From the NCBI GenBank assembly GCA_026874595.1, contig CM049306.1, positions 78,458,142 through 78,522,141 on the forward strand: a DNA stretch of 64,000 nucleotides, given 5' to 3'. The position numbers and the translations under genes are program-made. This document shows, piece by piece, positions 30,770-44,558 of this stretch; within the stretch, counting starts at the first letter, position 1, and each line of letters starts with the position of its first letter. The stretch is from Sipunculus nudus. Taxonomy: Eukaryota; Annelida; Sipuncula; Golfingiida; Sipunculidae. The notes beneath the pieces were generated by a model that made no database searches, was not told the origin of the DNA, and saw only the letters and a program-made list of their open reading frames with translations.

Positions 30770-33320
30770 TGGATGGGCCCTGTGACCTTGGCCTTTAAGC
30801 TTGTAACCCCAAATTCAAACAGAGCTTTACCTTTTGGTAATTAAGCCACGATCGGAAGATAAAAGGTTTGGGATGAAAAGTTTTACTTTAAATGCATCCA
30901 TAATCTTTTAAAAGAAGAGGCCTGTGACCTTGCACTTTGACCTCATGAACCCAAAAGGGTTCTTACTTTGGTGGTAGCAGTATATGTCACATTTGAAACC
31001 AATATTTCAGTCCAACCTAGAGTTATCATCTGGAATGACAGATGACCCCTGTCACCTTGAGTTTGACCTCATGGCCTCAAAATAAAAAGGGTTCTTGTCT
31101 AATTGGTGGGCCTTATATCAGTCAAGTTTTAAACCAATATGTTAATCCAAACGGAATTTTTTAATCAGAAACAAATACGTGGACAGATGAACCCTGCGAA
31201 CTTGACCTATGACCTTGTGACCTCGAAATCAATAAGGTTCGTCTCCTATTTGCATTTTAGTTATATGAGCTAGATGGAAGGTTGTGAATGAAAAAGTTTG
31301 GCTTAAAATGAATCTACAATCTTTCTAATTAAGTGGGTCCTGTGAATCTCGTGACCCAAAAAACTAGAGAGTTATTGCTTTAGATATAGGCCATATATAA
31401 TTCAAGTTTGAAATAGTTATGTCAATGTAAACTGGCGTTATCAATAGAAAACAAATTTGACGGACTTACAGAAAGCCGAAAAGACGGACGGACAGGGTGA
31501 TTACTATCGGGTATCGCTTATACAAGCGGGGGCCTCATAAACACACAAGGTTTCAGGAAACCGAAATGAAAGCTCAGCTGCAAATCTGATAATGTAAAAA
31601 TAATCTGGCAGGGTCAAAATAAAGGAAAACATTGTTAAAAAGAAGAAAAATACAGGTGGTTACACCACTCTTCAGGAACTCAAGAAACCAGTAATAATTA
31701 ATATAAACACCAAACAAACTTGAATTATCAACATCTGAGGGTAATTAATGTGTGAAATTTAAGAATTTGGCCGAGTGGTTTTAGAAAAGAAGATCTTTGT
31801 TGCCACTGAGCAGAAATGGGCTGCTATAACATTTGACTATATTCAGCTTAACTCGGCTAAAAGTCATTGACAGAGATCGTTTGAACAAACTTCAGAAAGC
31901 ACTACCCTAGGAGCATTTCTGGCAATATAAAAAAAATCGGCTTTACGCTTTCAAAGAATAGGATTTTTGTAGCCCTCTGTATGCTTTGGGCACCGTTGAC
32001 CCCGTACAAAAAGACCATTGCAGGTGGTGCAATCAATACCTCAATTTCAGATATGACTCAAGTGACCAACATTCACATAAAATTTGATGAAGATAGCTCC
32101 AGCCGTTTCTGAGATTATAATTTAAGCATGCAGGTGACTAAGTTCAACTTCCTGTAACTCGGTCAAAAATCACCGAACTATAACCATTCGAACAAACTTG
32201 AAAGAAATTGTTCCAGGAAACATTTCTGTGAAATATTGGTCAATTTGGCTGGACAGTTTCAGAGAAGAAGATTTTTAAGCTTTTTCTCTATTAAATCTAA
32301 ATAAATGCAGATACCTAATAATAAGCTCTAGGGCACCAAGTTTCACATGTGACTAATTCTTACATGTAATTTGGAGCTGCCACTCCGATGGTTTCTGACT
32401 TATAGCCATTGACGGTGGACGGCCAGCCATGGGCGGCGGACGGCGGATGGACGACGCCGTGCCAATACATAAGCTCACAGGTTCGCTAAAAAAGCGGTTC
32501 TAGCGACCCTAACATTGACCAAATAACCACAAATTCTACAGATTTCCGCCACTTTCTTACTAAGGCAGGTAAGCCGTATGTGAAAGATGGAAGGTTTAGG
32601 ATGAAAAAGTTGATTTACAATGGATCCACAATCTTTTTAAAGAAGTGAGTCCCGTGACCTTCACCTTCGACCTCCAAAGTCAAAATGTCTATCCAAACTG
32701 GAGTTATCTTCCTTAAACTAATTTGTCAATGGATTGGCCCTGTAACCATGACCTTTAATCCTGTGACACCAAAATAAAAAAAAATTCTTCCCTTATTGGA
32801 AAGTGAAAAACATCTGGAATATGGGATGTTTGAGGTAAAAAGTTTGGCTTAAAATGTATCCAAACAACTCTTTTTAAAGAAATGGCTCATGAACTTGACA
32901 TTGGAAGTTCATGAGCCTCAAATCAATATTTTTAACATAAGTAGTGAAAAAATGCAATTTTGAAACTAATATGTCAAACCAACCTGGAGTTACCCTCTGG
33001 AAACTAATTTTTGTACAGATGGCCTCTGTGACCTTAACCTTTAACCCCTATTCCGATTAGGTTCTTCCCCTATTGTTAGGTCAGCTTAAAGCGCATGATG
33101 GAAAGTTTGGCTTAAAATGCTTCCAAAATCCGTTTAAATAATGAGGTCTTTAGAATTGACCTTTGATCTTAAGACCCCAAAAATATAAGGAATCTGGATT
33201 TATAGTGTGCGATACACAAGTCAAGTTTGAAATCCGTATGCCAATCAAAACTTGAGTTATCATTTTGAAAAAAAAAATCTCGATGGACAGACGGATGGGA
33301 ATTATTTACAAGAGCTACAT
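30770..33320. repeat. Repeat-rich block, same family as 25540-26590
   Basis: Diverged units with CCTGTGACCTTG, GATGGAAGGTTTGGGATGAAAAG and CTGGAGTTATCATCTGGAA occupy 30770-31560 and 32500-33310. The piece between (31560-32500) has a different repeated motif, AACTCGG(C/T)(C/A)AAAA(A/G)TCA followed by ATTTGAACAAACTT. No gene seen. Confidence 0.6.
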
Positions 33321-33429
33321 TATCAGATTGTTTGCGTCCATCGAGCATGTAGGTTTTCTGGTGTGGTAAGTATTATTAAGAGACTGCAATAACACCTACA
33401 CACCAGAGTGACATTATAAGCTTAAATGT

Positions 33430-35085
33430 TCCTGAACAATGTGGGCCTGAACAGGTGAGCACGCTACACATATATTGTGAGCCTGTACAGGTGTGCACGC
33501 TTCCCGTACGTTTTGGGCCTGTACAGGTGTACACACACTACCACTACACTGTTGGCCTGTAGAGGTGTGCACGCTACCAGTACCTTATGGGCCTGTAGAG
33601 GTGTTCACGCTACCCGTACATTGTGGGCCTGTACAGGTGTACACACTACCCGTACATTGTGGGCCTGTAGAGGTGTTCACGCTACCCGTACACTGTGGAC
33701 CTGTACAGGTGTGCACGCTACCCGTACATTGTGGGCCTGTACAGGTGTACACGCTACCCGTACATTGTGGGCCTGTACAGGTGTACACGCTACCCGTACA
33801 TTGTGGGCCTGTACAGGTGTTCACGCTACCCGTACACTGTTGGCCCGTATAGGTGTGCCCGCTACCCGTACATCGTGGGCCTGTACAGGTGTGCACGCTA
33901 CCCGTACATTGTGGGCCTGTAGCAGTGTATACACTACCCGTGAATTGTGAGCCTGTACAGGTGTGCACACTACCCGTACATCGTGGGCCTGTACAGGTGT
34001 GCACGCTACCCGTACATTGTGGGCCTGTACAGGTGTACACGCTACCCGTACATTGTGGGCCTGTACAGGTGTACACGCTACCCGTACACTGTTGGCCCGT
34101 ATAGGTGTGCCCGCTACCCGTACATCGTGGGCCTGTACAGGTGTGCACGCTACCCGTACATTGTGGGCCTGTAGCAGTGTATACACTACCCGTGAATTGT
34201 GAGCCTGTACAGGTGTACACGCTACCCGTACACTGTTGGCCCGTATAGGTGTGCCCGCTACCCGTACATCGTGGGCCTGTACAGGTGTGCACGCTACCCG
34301 TACATTGTGGGCCTGTAGAGGTGTTCACGCTACCCTTACATTGTGGGCCTGTAGAGGTGTTCACGCTACCCGTACACTGTGGGCCTGTACAGGTGTACAC
34401 GCTACCCGTACATTGTGGGCCTGTAGCAGTGTATACACTACCCGTACATCGTGGACCTGTACAGGTGTACACGCTACCCGTACATTGTGGGCCTGTAGAG
34501 GTGTTCACGCTACCCTTACATTGTGGGCCTGTAGAGGTGTTCACGCTACCCGTACACTGTGGGCCTGTACAGGTGTACCCGCTACCCGTACATTGTAGGC
34601 CTGTAGCAGTATATACACTACCCGTGAATTGTGAGCCTGTACAGGTGTGCACGCTACCCGTACATTGTGGGCCTGTAGAGGTGTTCATGCTACCCGTACA
34701 TTGTGGGCCTGTAGAGGTGTTCACGCTACCCGTACATTGTGGGCCTGTAGAGGTGTTCACGCTACCCGTACATTGTGGGCCTGTACAGGTGTACACGCTA
34801 CCCGTACATTGTGGGCCTGTACAGGTGTACACGCTACCCGTACACTGTTGGCCCGTATAGGTGTGCCCGCTACTCGTACATCGTGGGCCTGTACAGGTGT
34901 GCACGCTACCCGTACATTGTGGGCCTGTAGCAGTGTATACACTACCCGTGAATTGTGAGCCTGTACAGGTGTGCACACTACCCGTACATCGTGGGCCTGT
35001 ACAGGTGTGCACGCTACCCGTTCATCGTGGGCCTGTACAGGTGTGCACGCTACCCGTACACTGTTGGCCCGTGCAGGTGTGCACG
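33430..35085. repeat. 36-bp minisatellite, about 46 units
   Basis: Each unit contains CCTGTACAGGTGTACAC or a variant (TAGAGGTGTTCAC, TAGCAGTGTATACAC), then GCTACCCGTACATTGTGGG. As 36 is a multiple of three and the unit has few stops, long open frames appear on both strands and in several frames. These are artefacts, not genes. Blocks of variant units recur with spacing in multiples of 36 (for example 33837 and 34089, 252 bp apart), so the array grew partly by multi-unit duplication. Confidence 0.95.
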
Positions 35086-35095
35086 CCTACAATAC

Positions 35096-35900
35096 AGTCA
35101 CCAGTCCATTTACAGTGTGCTTATTGTAATAGTCTGTCCAATGTGACCTTATATGCTAATAACCATTCCATTTAGTGATGGCCAAATCTAATAGACTGTC
35201 CATTGTAAAAAATATACTTCTGTGACCAGTCCATTTACTGTGGGCCTATTCTAATAGTCTGTCCAATGTGACCCTATATTTCAATGGCCATTCAATTTAG
35301 TGTTTGCAAAATCTAATAGACTGTCCACTGTGATCCTATATTCCAGTGACCAGTCTATTAACTTTTGGCCGAATTTAATAATGTATCCACTGTCAGTTTA
35401 TATGAGAGTGATCAGTCTATTTACTGTGGGTCTATTATAATAGTATGTCCATTGTGAGCCAATATTATAGTGTCCAATCCGTTTACTGTGGGCCTATTCT
35501 AATAGTCTGTCCACTGTGAGGCTATACATAAGTGACCAGTCCATTTACTGTGGGCCTATTCTTATAGTCTGTCCAATGTGAAACTATATTTCAATGACCA
35601 TTCTATTTAGTGTTTGCCAATTCTGATAGACTTTCCACTGTTAGCCTATAAAAAGTGAACAGTCCATTCACATTGGGCCTATTCTAATAGTCTGTCCATT
35701 GTGACCCTATATTTCAGTGACCAGTCAATTTATTGTGGGTCTATTATTATATTCTGTCCACTGTGACCCTATATTCCAATGACCATTCCATTAGCTGTGT
35801 AAGTAATAGTATGTTAATTGTGAGCCTATATTAGTGACGAGTCCATTTATGTGGGTCTATTTTTAGTCTGTCCACTGTGAGGACCAGACCATATATGTGG
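35096..35900. repeat. Degenerate ~60-bp tandem repeat
   Basis: Units read approximately GTGACCAGTCCATTTACTG, TGGGCCTATTCTAATAGTC, TGTCCACTGTGACCCTATAT. About 13 diverged copies follow directly on the 36-bp minisatellite. Confidence 0.8.
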
Positions 35901-36064
35901 ACCTATAATGCTGCTCTATGATTCGCATGTTCTCTGGGAACCAAGAGTAGATAATAAGTCTATGTTGTGGGCCAATGCTTCTTTGGATGAGAGTTCACAG
36001 TGGGCCTACATTACACTCAGCAATCCATAAACTGTAAACTGGTGTTGGTGCTTATACAGTCGAA

Positions 36065-36475
36065 GGCGCGGATCCAGGATTTTTTGCACTGAGGGGTCAA
36101 CGGGTGTCATGCATAAAAAATTTTGTCTAAAAAAGGACGTTGGTTGAGAGAAGGGGGGGGGGGGGTGGTCTCGACCCCACAAAGCACCAGTTATGCATTC
36201 GATTATAAGTAAAAATTAGGTCGTTGGTTGAGAGCGGGGGATGGGGGGTCGAGCAACCCTCCCCCCCCCCCGGAGTCGGACCCGTTTTATCCTGCATTTG
36301 ATAATTCGGCGTAAACCGGTACATTTCTTGAGAACAGATTTACCCAATTATATTTTATATTCTAATCCGGCATTTTGCGTAATCCAGCTCGGCACAATTT
36401 CCGGGAATCAACTTATTGCGATAAACGGCATCCGCATAATCCGGCACGCCTCGGTCACCCGCCCCCCCCCCCAAA
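36065..36475. repeat. GC-run-bearing dispersed repeat (GGATCCAGGATTTT type)
   Basis: Begins GCGCGGATCCAGGATTTT. It contains two copies of GTTGGTTGAGAG followed by a long G run, with matching C runs. It belongs to the same general class as the elements at 50208 and 57733. Confidence 0.55.
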
Positions 36476-36604
36476 CTTACCGGCCGATAAACATCAAAGT
36501 GCTCCTCATGCACGAGTCAAAGTCCTACAAATTGTATTTGCTAAGGATACCGAGGTTCACGCGGTACGACTGTCGCTGTTTTTTTCCTTGCAACAGCCTG
36601 CAAA

Positions 36605-36985
36605 CTTTGGAACAGTCTCCCAATTCCAATAATTAAGTCTACTTCAAGAGATTCTTTAAAGAAAAATGTTCATGATTACTTAAACCCTGACTTTCGAGAA
36701 ATACAAAGTTATTATTGCGACTATCGTCGCCTACATGAAATAATCCTTACCCGGTTACGACTAGGTGCATGTAGCTTAAACCAATACCTATTTACCATTG
36801 GAAAGATTGATACTCCTTTTTTATGTCAATGTAACGAGGAAGAGGAGAGCGTCCGGCATTTTCTTCTAAGTTGTCCTAAACATATTTCATATAGACGAAC
36901 TCTTTTCAACCAACTTGACTTGTTTATTAAGGGAAACACAGCTGGATACTCCTGTATGCGTTACACAGCCAGCACATAACACCAA
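36605..36985 (+). pseudogene. Non-LTR retrotransposon ORF2 C-terminal fragment
   Basis: Starting at 36608, the frame reads WNSLPIPIIKSTSRDSLKKN, then ILTRLRLGACSLNQYLF and a Cys-His cluster CQCNEEEESVRHFLLSCP followed by YRRTLFNQL. WNSLP, TRLRLG and CxC...H..L..C are typical of the 3' end of LINE reverse transcriptase ORFs. Upstream reverse-transcriptase motifs are missing, so this is a 5'-truncated dead copy. It is decayed to one short frame. Confidence 0.75.
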
Positions 36986-37697
36986 TAGAGAAAACGATAA
37001 ACTCATGAAAATGTGTTTACATTGGAGTACTTATGTAGCTCAATTAAGCATCTTTTATTAAAACATGTTATTGATAAATTTAAATTATCTGTACTCGGCG
37101 CTTTACTTCCAGTTGATTGCACTTATTCAAAATCTTTTTTGGTAAGTGGTATACACGTAGTTGTTGCAAATAAAAAAAAATACATATATCTTTAACCATG
37201 GTTTTAAACTAATTGATAAGCTCGATATGGACTAAGGCATTTAACGTTTATTGTTGTATTGTATTATGCCTACCAGCATAATATATGAACATGCATCTGT
37301 GTATGTGGAATGTCAATCTGTATTAGGGTATATTATGCATCTGTATATATCTCACCGTGTGTGAATATATGTGCACTTTTCCAATTTGATCATTTTCATA
37401 CACATATATTCATTCATGTTAATTTTTCACTTACTTCTTTTTTATGCTAGAGAGCATTTGCCTTTTCGGATACTTTGTTATCCTGTTGAAATAAATATGT
37501 TTAAACTAAACGCCTGGCACAGCAGACTCGCAACTGCGTAATGAATATGTAACTAATTAGCCATGCCTTAATGAATATTCGGTTAGAAGCGCCGACCGAT
37601 ACTTTATGACAGATGTATTGGTCTCAGTTCGTGATTGCAAACACAAAAACCATGTCAACATTGAGAGCCGTATACTCCAAGCTATCCCGAGTTGTGC

Positions 37698-37881
37698 ATG
37701 GCTGAGCTACCAATCGAAAACAATCTCACCATAGATGCCGGGGTTCCAACAGGTGACATGCTGAGTGACACGAACATTTCCGATATTGTGTCGGTCGGAA
37801 AGAAAGAAGATCAAGATGATGAGGACGAGTTTGACCTGAATACGGACGATGAGCATCCGATTACCATCACCGTAGGCAGGT
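37698..37881 (+). CDS. Possible first coding exon of an unidentified gene (acidic N-terminus)
   Basis: An ATG at about 37698 opens MAELPIENNLTIDAGVPTGD, followed by an acidic run (KKEDQDDEDEFDLNTDDEHP) and ITITVG, then a potential donor GCAG|GTGTGA. The composition and low-complexity acidic segment look like an authentic N-terminus, and the DNA is less AT-rich than its surroundings. I do not recognise the family and could not find a second exon in the AT-rich sequence that follows. It could equally be a chance frame. Confidence 0.35.
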
Positions 37882-37899
37882 GTGACTGGGCCCTAATTT

Positions 37900-40800
37900 A
37901 AGGTTTCATATACTATTGGGTGGCGTCCGGTCCTGTAAAACAAAACTAGTCGCGAAGTTAATTCTTCATTTAGGGGTTTAAAAAATGTATTTTTGCAAGG
38001 TTTGTTAAAATAGAAATTATAGTTTTTTTTATAAAACACGTATCCATTATTGGAATCACGGATTCATAAAGGTCACGGCGCTCTGCAGGAAATGAACACT
38101 TAATTTCATTTTCTTTGAGACAGGGGAATCATATTTTCAATTTTATATTAAACTAACTTTTTTCAGCCTATCTTTTTTTTTCAGGTGAATAATGAATATA
38201 TGTTTGCATTTGTTTCTTTTTTTTATCATTTTCTTTTTTTTTTAATTTTCCAAATCGCATAAATTTGCAATATAAAATATGTAAAAATATTAATGCAGAA
38301 TTTTAAGTTGAATCATTATTTATCATTATTTATGCTCATCTCATGTCAAATTATGCATACACAAATATTTTATTATCTTTAAATCATAACATGCTCAAAC
38401 TGAATTTAAAAAAAAATTATTATAAAATAAAAAAATTCCTTATGCCACAACATGTTATCTGTTATCTCCAGGTTATTCCTTAAATCACTTTAAGAAGGTT
38501 TTTTACATTGGAATTTCAGTTTAGTGTACATGCTAGAATATCAACTGGGGATGTATGAAACTTTGTAAATTATTTATAGAACAAGGAAGAACGTTTATAT
38601 GAGCTGAAGTATAAAAATACATTATTCATTTATTAACTGAATTAAAAAGCTGTAAAAAAATAAACATTTTCCATTTTCAAATGAGCTTCAACTTAATATG
38701 TTAAATATCTATTGTACTATGTAAATACATCACAATGTTGGCCTGAAACCATTTAATAATACATTAAGGAAAAGAAGTGATGGGCATTAAAGTTATGTGA
38801 AAGGATATATTTGATCAACGTAAAATGTGTGAATGTTATAAATAATTCTAAAACAAGTTAAACATATAGCCAAATGAGCTCACTATTAAAATTCCTGGAA
38901 AATTTTCTCATTATACCTGATAGAGAGAACCAGTTTTTTGCATAGCAAGTCCTTGTCAGCCTTAAAATATATGAATGAAATGGTACAAAATATGCACTAA
39001 TTGCGAGTAATATTTCGGTATTATATTTAAGGGATTTCATGTAAAAAATTAACCTAACCAAAAACGCAGGGGATTATTAATTCAAAACATTTAAATTATG
39101 GCAAAAAGTACCTCCTCATGTGGCTTTAATATATAATTTATAAGACTGAACATATTACAATTTATAGCTGTAAACCTAAAATATATTACTTGCAGGATTG
39201 TTGCATTCAGTTCTACACTTCCGTAAAGATTTAAAAAAAAAATTACTATAGGTGTCTGAATACCATTATTTAAATTATGTGCCAATCAGTACTTATGGTA
39301 GAATCTATTGCTTTCTATATAATATCAAAAGAACTAATTAATTCTTTTAAATTTGTTATATGTAGAGCAATTAGTTGAAGACCTGATAATTTGTTTGTTT
39401 ACCAAATAACAAACTTCTTCAACAGAATTGAAAAAAATATGTTATTATGAGATAAACCTGGTATTTTGAATCTACCCTTTGGAGAGAGAGAGAAATTTAG
39501 AAAAATAAAAGATGTTGATTTTTTATTCATGCTTATAACATAAATGTTTAAAAATTTGATCTAATTTCAGCTATACAATTTAAAAAAAAAATAAAAAAGC
39601 GTCCGATGTTGTTAAACTGTGTTTTTAACAGAAGGCCAAATGATATTGGGGATCATAATTATTCCAGCATCTTTAATTGTGTTCATTTATATATTAAAAC
39701 TATATGATCAAAGTTTTCATTACATTGGTTTATATGATATTTTAATGCACACCATTTATATAAATTACAAGACAATGTAAATTTCTACAAGGGGAGTAAT
39801 AAAATATATCTTATCTTATCATTCAGAGCATGTATTATAATGAAGCATTTATTATACCATACCAGTACTACATAAAATATAGCACTTAAAGGTCATTCCT
39901 TGCCTATTCATTGTGTAACACATCGTCATATTACATAACGCAGTTCATGTTTTATGGCTAACTTTTCATCTTCACAGCATTTTCACTGGGTTTTCCTCTG
40001 GTGATGAATTATTTTACAGGGCTGTGTCCTTTTTCCCAATCCTAATTGATATATATTTAATAAAAACACAGTTTACATCAACATTCTGGACAGAACCAAA
40101 CTGGAGAGAAGAATACCCTAGCTTTGGGGTGTATATATCTTTCATTTGGATATGATGCCATTTTAATTCTATTGCACTGGGCATGTTGTGTGTGGAAAAA
40201 GAGGTGGTAAACTTTACAATATATTGGTAGCATGTAATGCCTGTTTTCCTCAGGCATGTCTTTTTTTCACTGCCATAATCTCTTATCATTTCCCAATGTT
40301 TAGATGTGAGAAATGTTCCTAGTGTGTCAATATCCAAATTTCCTGTGTCAATACTGGCATAAAAATATTCTGAAAAATTTTCATTAAATTTTCAAAATAT
40401 AAATTAACATAATTAAAGATGCTGAAAGGAGGTCTGCAAAATTAGCACTGTAAAATTACAGACAAGTATTAAGAATCAAAGCATTTTAAAATAATATGTA
40501 TACAAGTTAACTAGATAATATATGTGCTAGTTATTTGAGTTTTATTCAAGTGATTGTAGTACTTTCATGAGTTTATAGCATTGTAGGCTGCACAAGATCT
40601 AGAACGTCAACAGTCTAGGCAGCTGACGTTGTCTGATTCTGTGCATCCAGCTACCCAGACACTCCCTTTATAAAGGGGAAATATTTAAATTTTTAACTAG
40701 TTTATTTAATACAGAAATGTATAACTTTAAATACATTTTCGTTAGTGAAAACACCAATAGCTTATCATGAACATTATTGGTCTGCTCTGTATCCGGTTCA

Positions 40801-41630
40801 ATATTTTAATTTTTTATTGTGTGTGTGTGTGTGTTATTTCAATCTGCATCAGTAAATGACTAGCTGGTGAAAACAAGTCTCGGTGCATTTCAGAATATAC
40901 ATATGGATCTATTGTTGTGAGATAAGATGTACATGTCACAATAATAATCAACAATTTATCTGTCTCTTAACAGCAAACATGCCTGTTTATCCATGTTTAA
41001 ATAATCACAAAAGTGATGATGCCAGGGAGCTTATTTGGCTGAGACCTGCTCTGTCCATGCAGTACTCTTATGTAATCAGCACCAGTGGTCACCATGCACC
41101 TGTATAACAGCTGGCCCCTGCTTGCCTTAACAATAGGCACATCCCGGATAGTCACTGGACTGGACTGAGTCTGTTCATTATTACATGCTGATATGCTTTA
41201 TGACCAAATTGGTTATAAGAAGTAATAGAAAGTAATATGTATTACTCTATTACTTTGCCTTCTGTTTCTATAACTGTTACTATTTCAGCTCAAATTTTAG
41301 AGTCTATTACTATTACTATTACTATTACATGGGAAAAGCTGTAATAGTCGATTACTATTACTATTACTTATTACGATTACTCCATGTCTGCTTGTTACTA
41401 AACTAGAAGTTATGTTTAACTTCACTGCAGCTTTTCTAGCTCTTACAGAGCTCCTCTCAACGGAGACTGTTCATCAACCTTTGTTCAACAGCTGAATTAT
41501 CAAACATATCTGGTGTAGATATATCATTATTTCTCACAGATGTACAACCTTCATCATTGCTGATACTGTCTTCTCAAACAACTTAGTATTAACCAATAGT
41601 AAAAACCTCTTCTTTCATATTATCCTGTGT
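37900..41630. other. AT-rich stretch, no gene identified
   Basis: Very AT-rich with many A and T runs. A (TG)n run lies near 40820-40835 and TTACTATTAC repeats near 41220-41390. If the exon at 37698 is real this could be its first intron. No convincing exon was seen on either strand. Confidence 0.5.
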
Positions 41631-41636
41631 CTGTGT

Positions 41637-42600
41637 CTAGCCTTTCCACTCAAGTCTCTCTCGCTCATCACTAATTTGCCAGAAATTCTCTTCATCATAT
41701 ACATTAACAAAATCATTATTAGACATTCTAGGCTGTAACTTTTCAACATGTGTCCAATTACCTCCTTTTACACTTACTCTGTATATCAGTGCTCCTTTGT
41801 GGCTTTCAATAATTCCAGGTATCCATTTCTCTCTGCCTAGATAATTCCTAACACACACTGTATCTCCTATCTGAAATCTCCTGGGTTTGGAACTAGTACC
41901 ACCATAATCCTAAATTTGCGTAGTTTCTATTTCATATTAAAATTTCAGATTTAGACGCAACGCATCTAAACGGTTACGCAAAGTTCTCTTGATAAACAGC
42001 ACTGATCGTCTTGCCTTTAACAGAATGTTTTATAGAATATATCCAACTTAATCTATGCAGATCCATTCCCATGACGTGCTGCTCTGATCTCTTGTTTTAA
42101 TAGACTGAATAAAACGTTCGGTTTGTCCATTAGTGCTTGCTAGGCTGAAAAGGTGCTATAAACTTATGAATAATGCCACATTCTATAATAAAAAATGGAA
42201 TTCTGCTAAAGTTAACCGTGATCCGTATTAGAGGCTATGGCATACCTGTGCGACTTAAATTGTGTGCAAAACAGATATAGTCCTATCTGGTTTAGGTAAA
42301 GGCATCATAAATACCTCAGGCCATTTTGAATACGCATCTACTACTACTAAATAAGTATGGTCTTAAAACAGTCCTGCATATCTACATGAATGCGTTCCCA
42401 AGTATTGGATGCGGGAAACCAAGGGTGTAAAGGTACTTATGATGGATTGTTTTGTACAGATAGTGTGATTCACATGCCCTGGCCATGCGTTCTATCTGTT
42501 CATCTGAACCTGGCTACCAAATATAGGACCTTGCCAATGATTTCATTTACCTATACCATTGTGTCAACTATGTACTTCTGACAATACTGTACTACGACAC
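41637..42600 (-). pseudogene. Ty3/gypsy retrotransposon pol fragment (integrase and C-terminal tail)
   Basis: On the minus strand, LVVVDAYSKWPEVFMMPLPK near 42300-42360 is a classic integrase core. The degenerate STNGQTERFIQSIKT follows near 42100-42150. A C-terminal tail, VRNYLGREKWIPGIIE with YRVSVKGGNWTHVEKLQPR, lies at 41700-41860. The frame is broken repeatedly between these pieces. No LTRs recognised. Confidence 0.8.
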
Positions 42601-42735
42601 TTGGATGGCACAATAACACTCAGACCCATCATCAAATATATTTCTTTAGGAAACCTTTTTGTAGGGGTTGTATACACACAGAGGAAAATTCAAGGGGCTG
42701 ATTAAGAATTTATATACATTAGATGGGGTCAGACC

Positions 42736-42736
<1 letters not shown>

Positions 42737-42788
<52 letters not shown>
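42737..42788. repeat. (TA)n microsatellite
   Basis: Pure TA dinucleotide run. Just downstream (43060-43660) is another repeat-like stretch with CCGTCCGTCTGGCATCCGTTAAC and GATGACCTTGACCTTC. Confidence 0.9.
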
Positions 42789-42790
<2 letters not shown>

Positions 42791-44057
42791 ATAGACTTAG
42801 TATAAAATATTTTTTGTCGAAATATTCAGTCAGAAGTATTTGTCAATGGATTCAATTTATGCTCTGCGACCTCATACATAATTGATAGCATTCAATATAA
42901 GTGGCTGGACTGATAAAAAAAACTCTTTTCATAACTATTAATGAGGGTAAAATGATCAGTGAGTGAATCTGGTGGCGCCATCTATCATTTTACAATGGTT
43001 TGTATTCGTTTTAGCTTTCAGCCCTTAGGTTGATAGGCTATTGTTGTCACCTAAGTTGTCCGTCGGTCTCTCCGTATGTCCGTCCGTCTGGCATCCGTTA
43101 ACTTTTACCTTATGAGCGGGATATCTCTAAAATGACTTACCGTAGGAATTTTTTTTCTTCACTTAAGATGTATATCGACAAAATCTCAGTAAAGTTATAA
43201 GATGGGGGACCTTGACCAATGTTCCTACTTTTTAGAGCTGATTATAGAAAAACACTTAGAAGCTTATTTCTGAGGAACCATCTGGTGGATTTTCACATAA
43301 ATTACTATGGTCATAAGGACTGATGGTTTGTACCAAATTCACATGTTTAGGGGCGCCCACTACAATTTTTGATTTTTAATGAGTTTTTATCGGATTTATC
43401 AACTTTGGCCTTGTGAGCGAGACATCTTAAAAGGCATTCAACCCAGAGACTTCATTTCTTCATTGCTGATGCATATTTACAAAGTTTTGATCAAGTTAAA
43501 AGATGGATGACCTTGACCTTCTTTTCAAGGTCACAGAGCTTAGAATAGAAAAAACGTAGGAGCATATTTCTCAGGAAGTATTTGGTGCATTTATATGAAA
43601 CATGGTACATACTTGTCAAGTTTAAATTTATAACTGAGACATGTACATATATACATCTACGTGAGAACAAATATTTCGTACTTGTTACATATAAAAACAG
43701 TTCTAGCTTTTGGCAGAAGGCTTTTGTCTGCTTCTGCTGATATTCTAGTTCAAAACTGTTTTTTATACAACTTGGATGTCCCAGCCCATTTTATTGAATA
43801 ATGGGTTTAGACTTTATTTTAATGTGATTCATCATTTAGAGAAGAATCGGAAGAACCCTTTTCATTTTGGTGCAAGGAGGTCAAAGATCAACGTCACAGG
43901 CGAAACATTCTCAGTTTGGTTTCCAGATGATAGATTCGAATTCTGGTAGGTCGATTAACTGTATAAAGACTTCACATATATGCTGCCATCAGTGACGTAT
44001 CAAGAATTTGAACATTTGGGGTCACTCAGCACAAAAGTCGGGGCCGAGGGCTTTTAC

Positions 44058-44114
<57 letters not shown>
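44058..44114. repeat. (TA)n microsatellite
   Basis: TA dinucleotide run shortly upstream of the inverted-repeat-bounded Penelope-like fragment. Confidence 0.9.
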
Positions 44115-44117
<3 letters not shown>

Positions 44118-44178
44118 AAGTTGGTTCCAGTGATTGCAGTATAGTGCTCGATTCAGCTAAGGTAGAGCAGATTAACTA

Positions 44179-44558
44179 AACGTAAAGCACGCTTGAGCAT
44201 CGTGTTATTACTCCGTTACGAAAAAGAAACGGAACTTTCGAAGCACATTTGGACCCTGAAGAGAAAACAAATAAAATATCCTACCACCTGGGAAATAATC
44301 CAACATTCTAACACGATGAAACGGACCTCGAACCAATGTAATCTCTGTATGGAGGAGAAATACAGCATACTGCACCACAAAAGTGACAAGTCAATATTCC
44401 TACTAAACAGGCGAAGTGAATTAATTTTGAAATGCCGACACCTGAAGCCACCGAACCGTGTAAAATGAAAGTAACATATATAGCTGGGTCCCCAACAACG
44501 ATCGCCCGGGTGCCGATACCGACAACGGCATGAAAAACGATGCTCAAGCGTGCTTAAC

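Noticed and set aside
33585-35012. 475-residue minus-strand frame and many parallel frames of Thr/Gly/Ser- or Leu/Pro-rich repeats
   Set aside because: All arise from the 36-bp minisatellite, whose length is a multiple of three. Frames are open on both strands and there is no start context, splice site or family resemblance.
33430-35085. CRISPR-like regularly spaced repeat
   Set aside because: Units are contiguous with no unique spacers, and the sequence is eukaryotic.
40014-40337. 107-residue minus-strand frame in an AT-rich region
   Set aside because: No recognisable motif, no splice context, and length is within chance expectation for this window.
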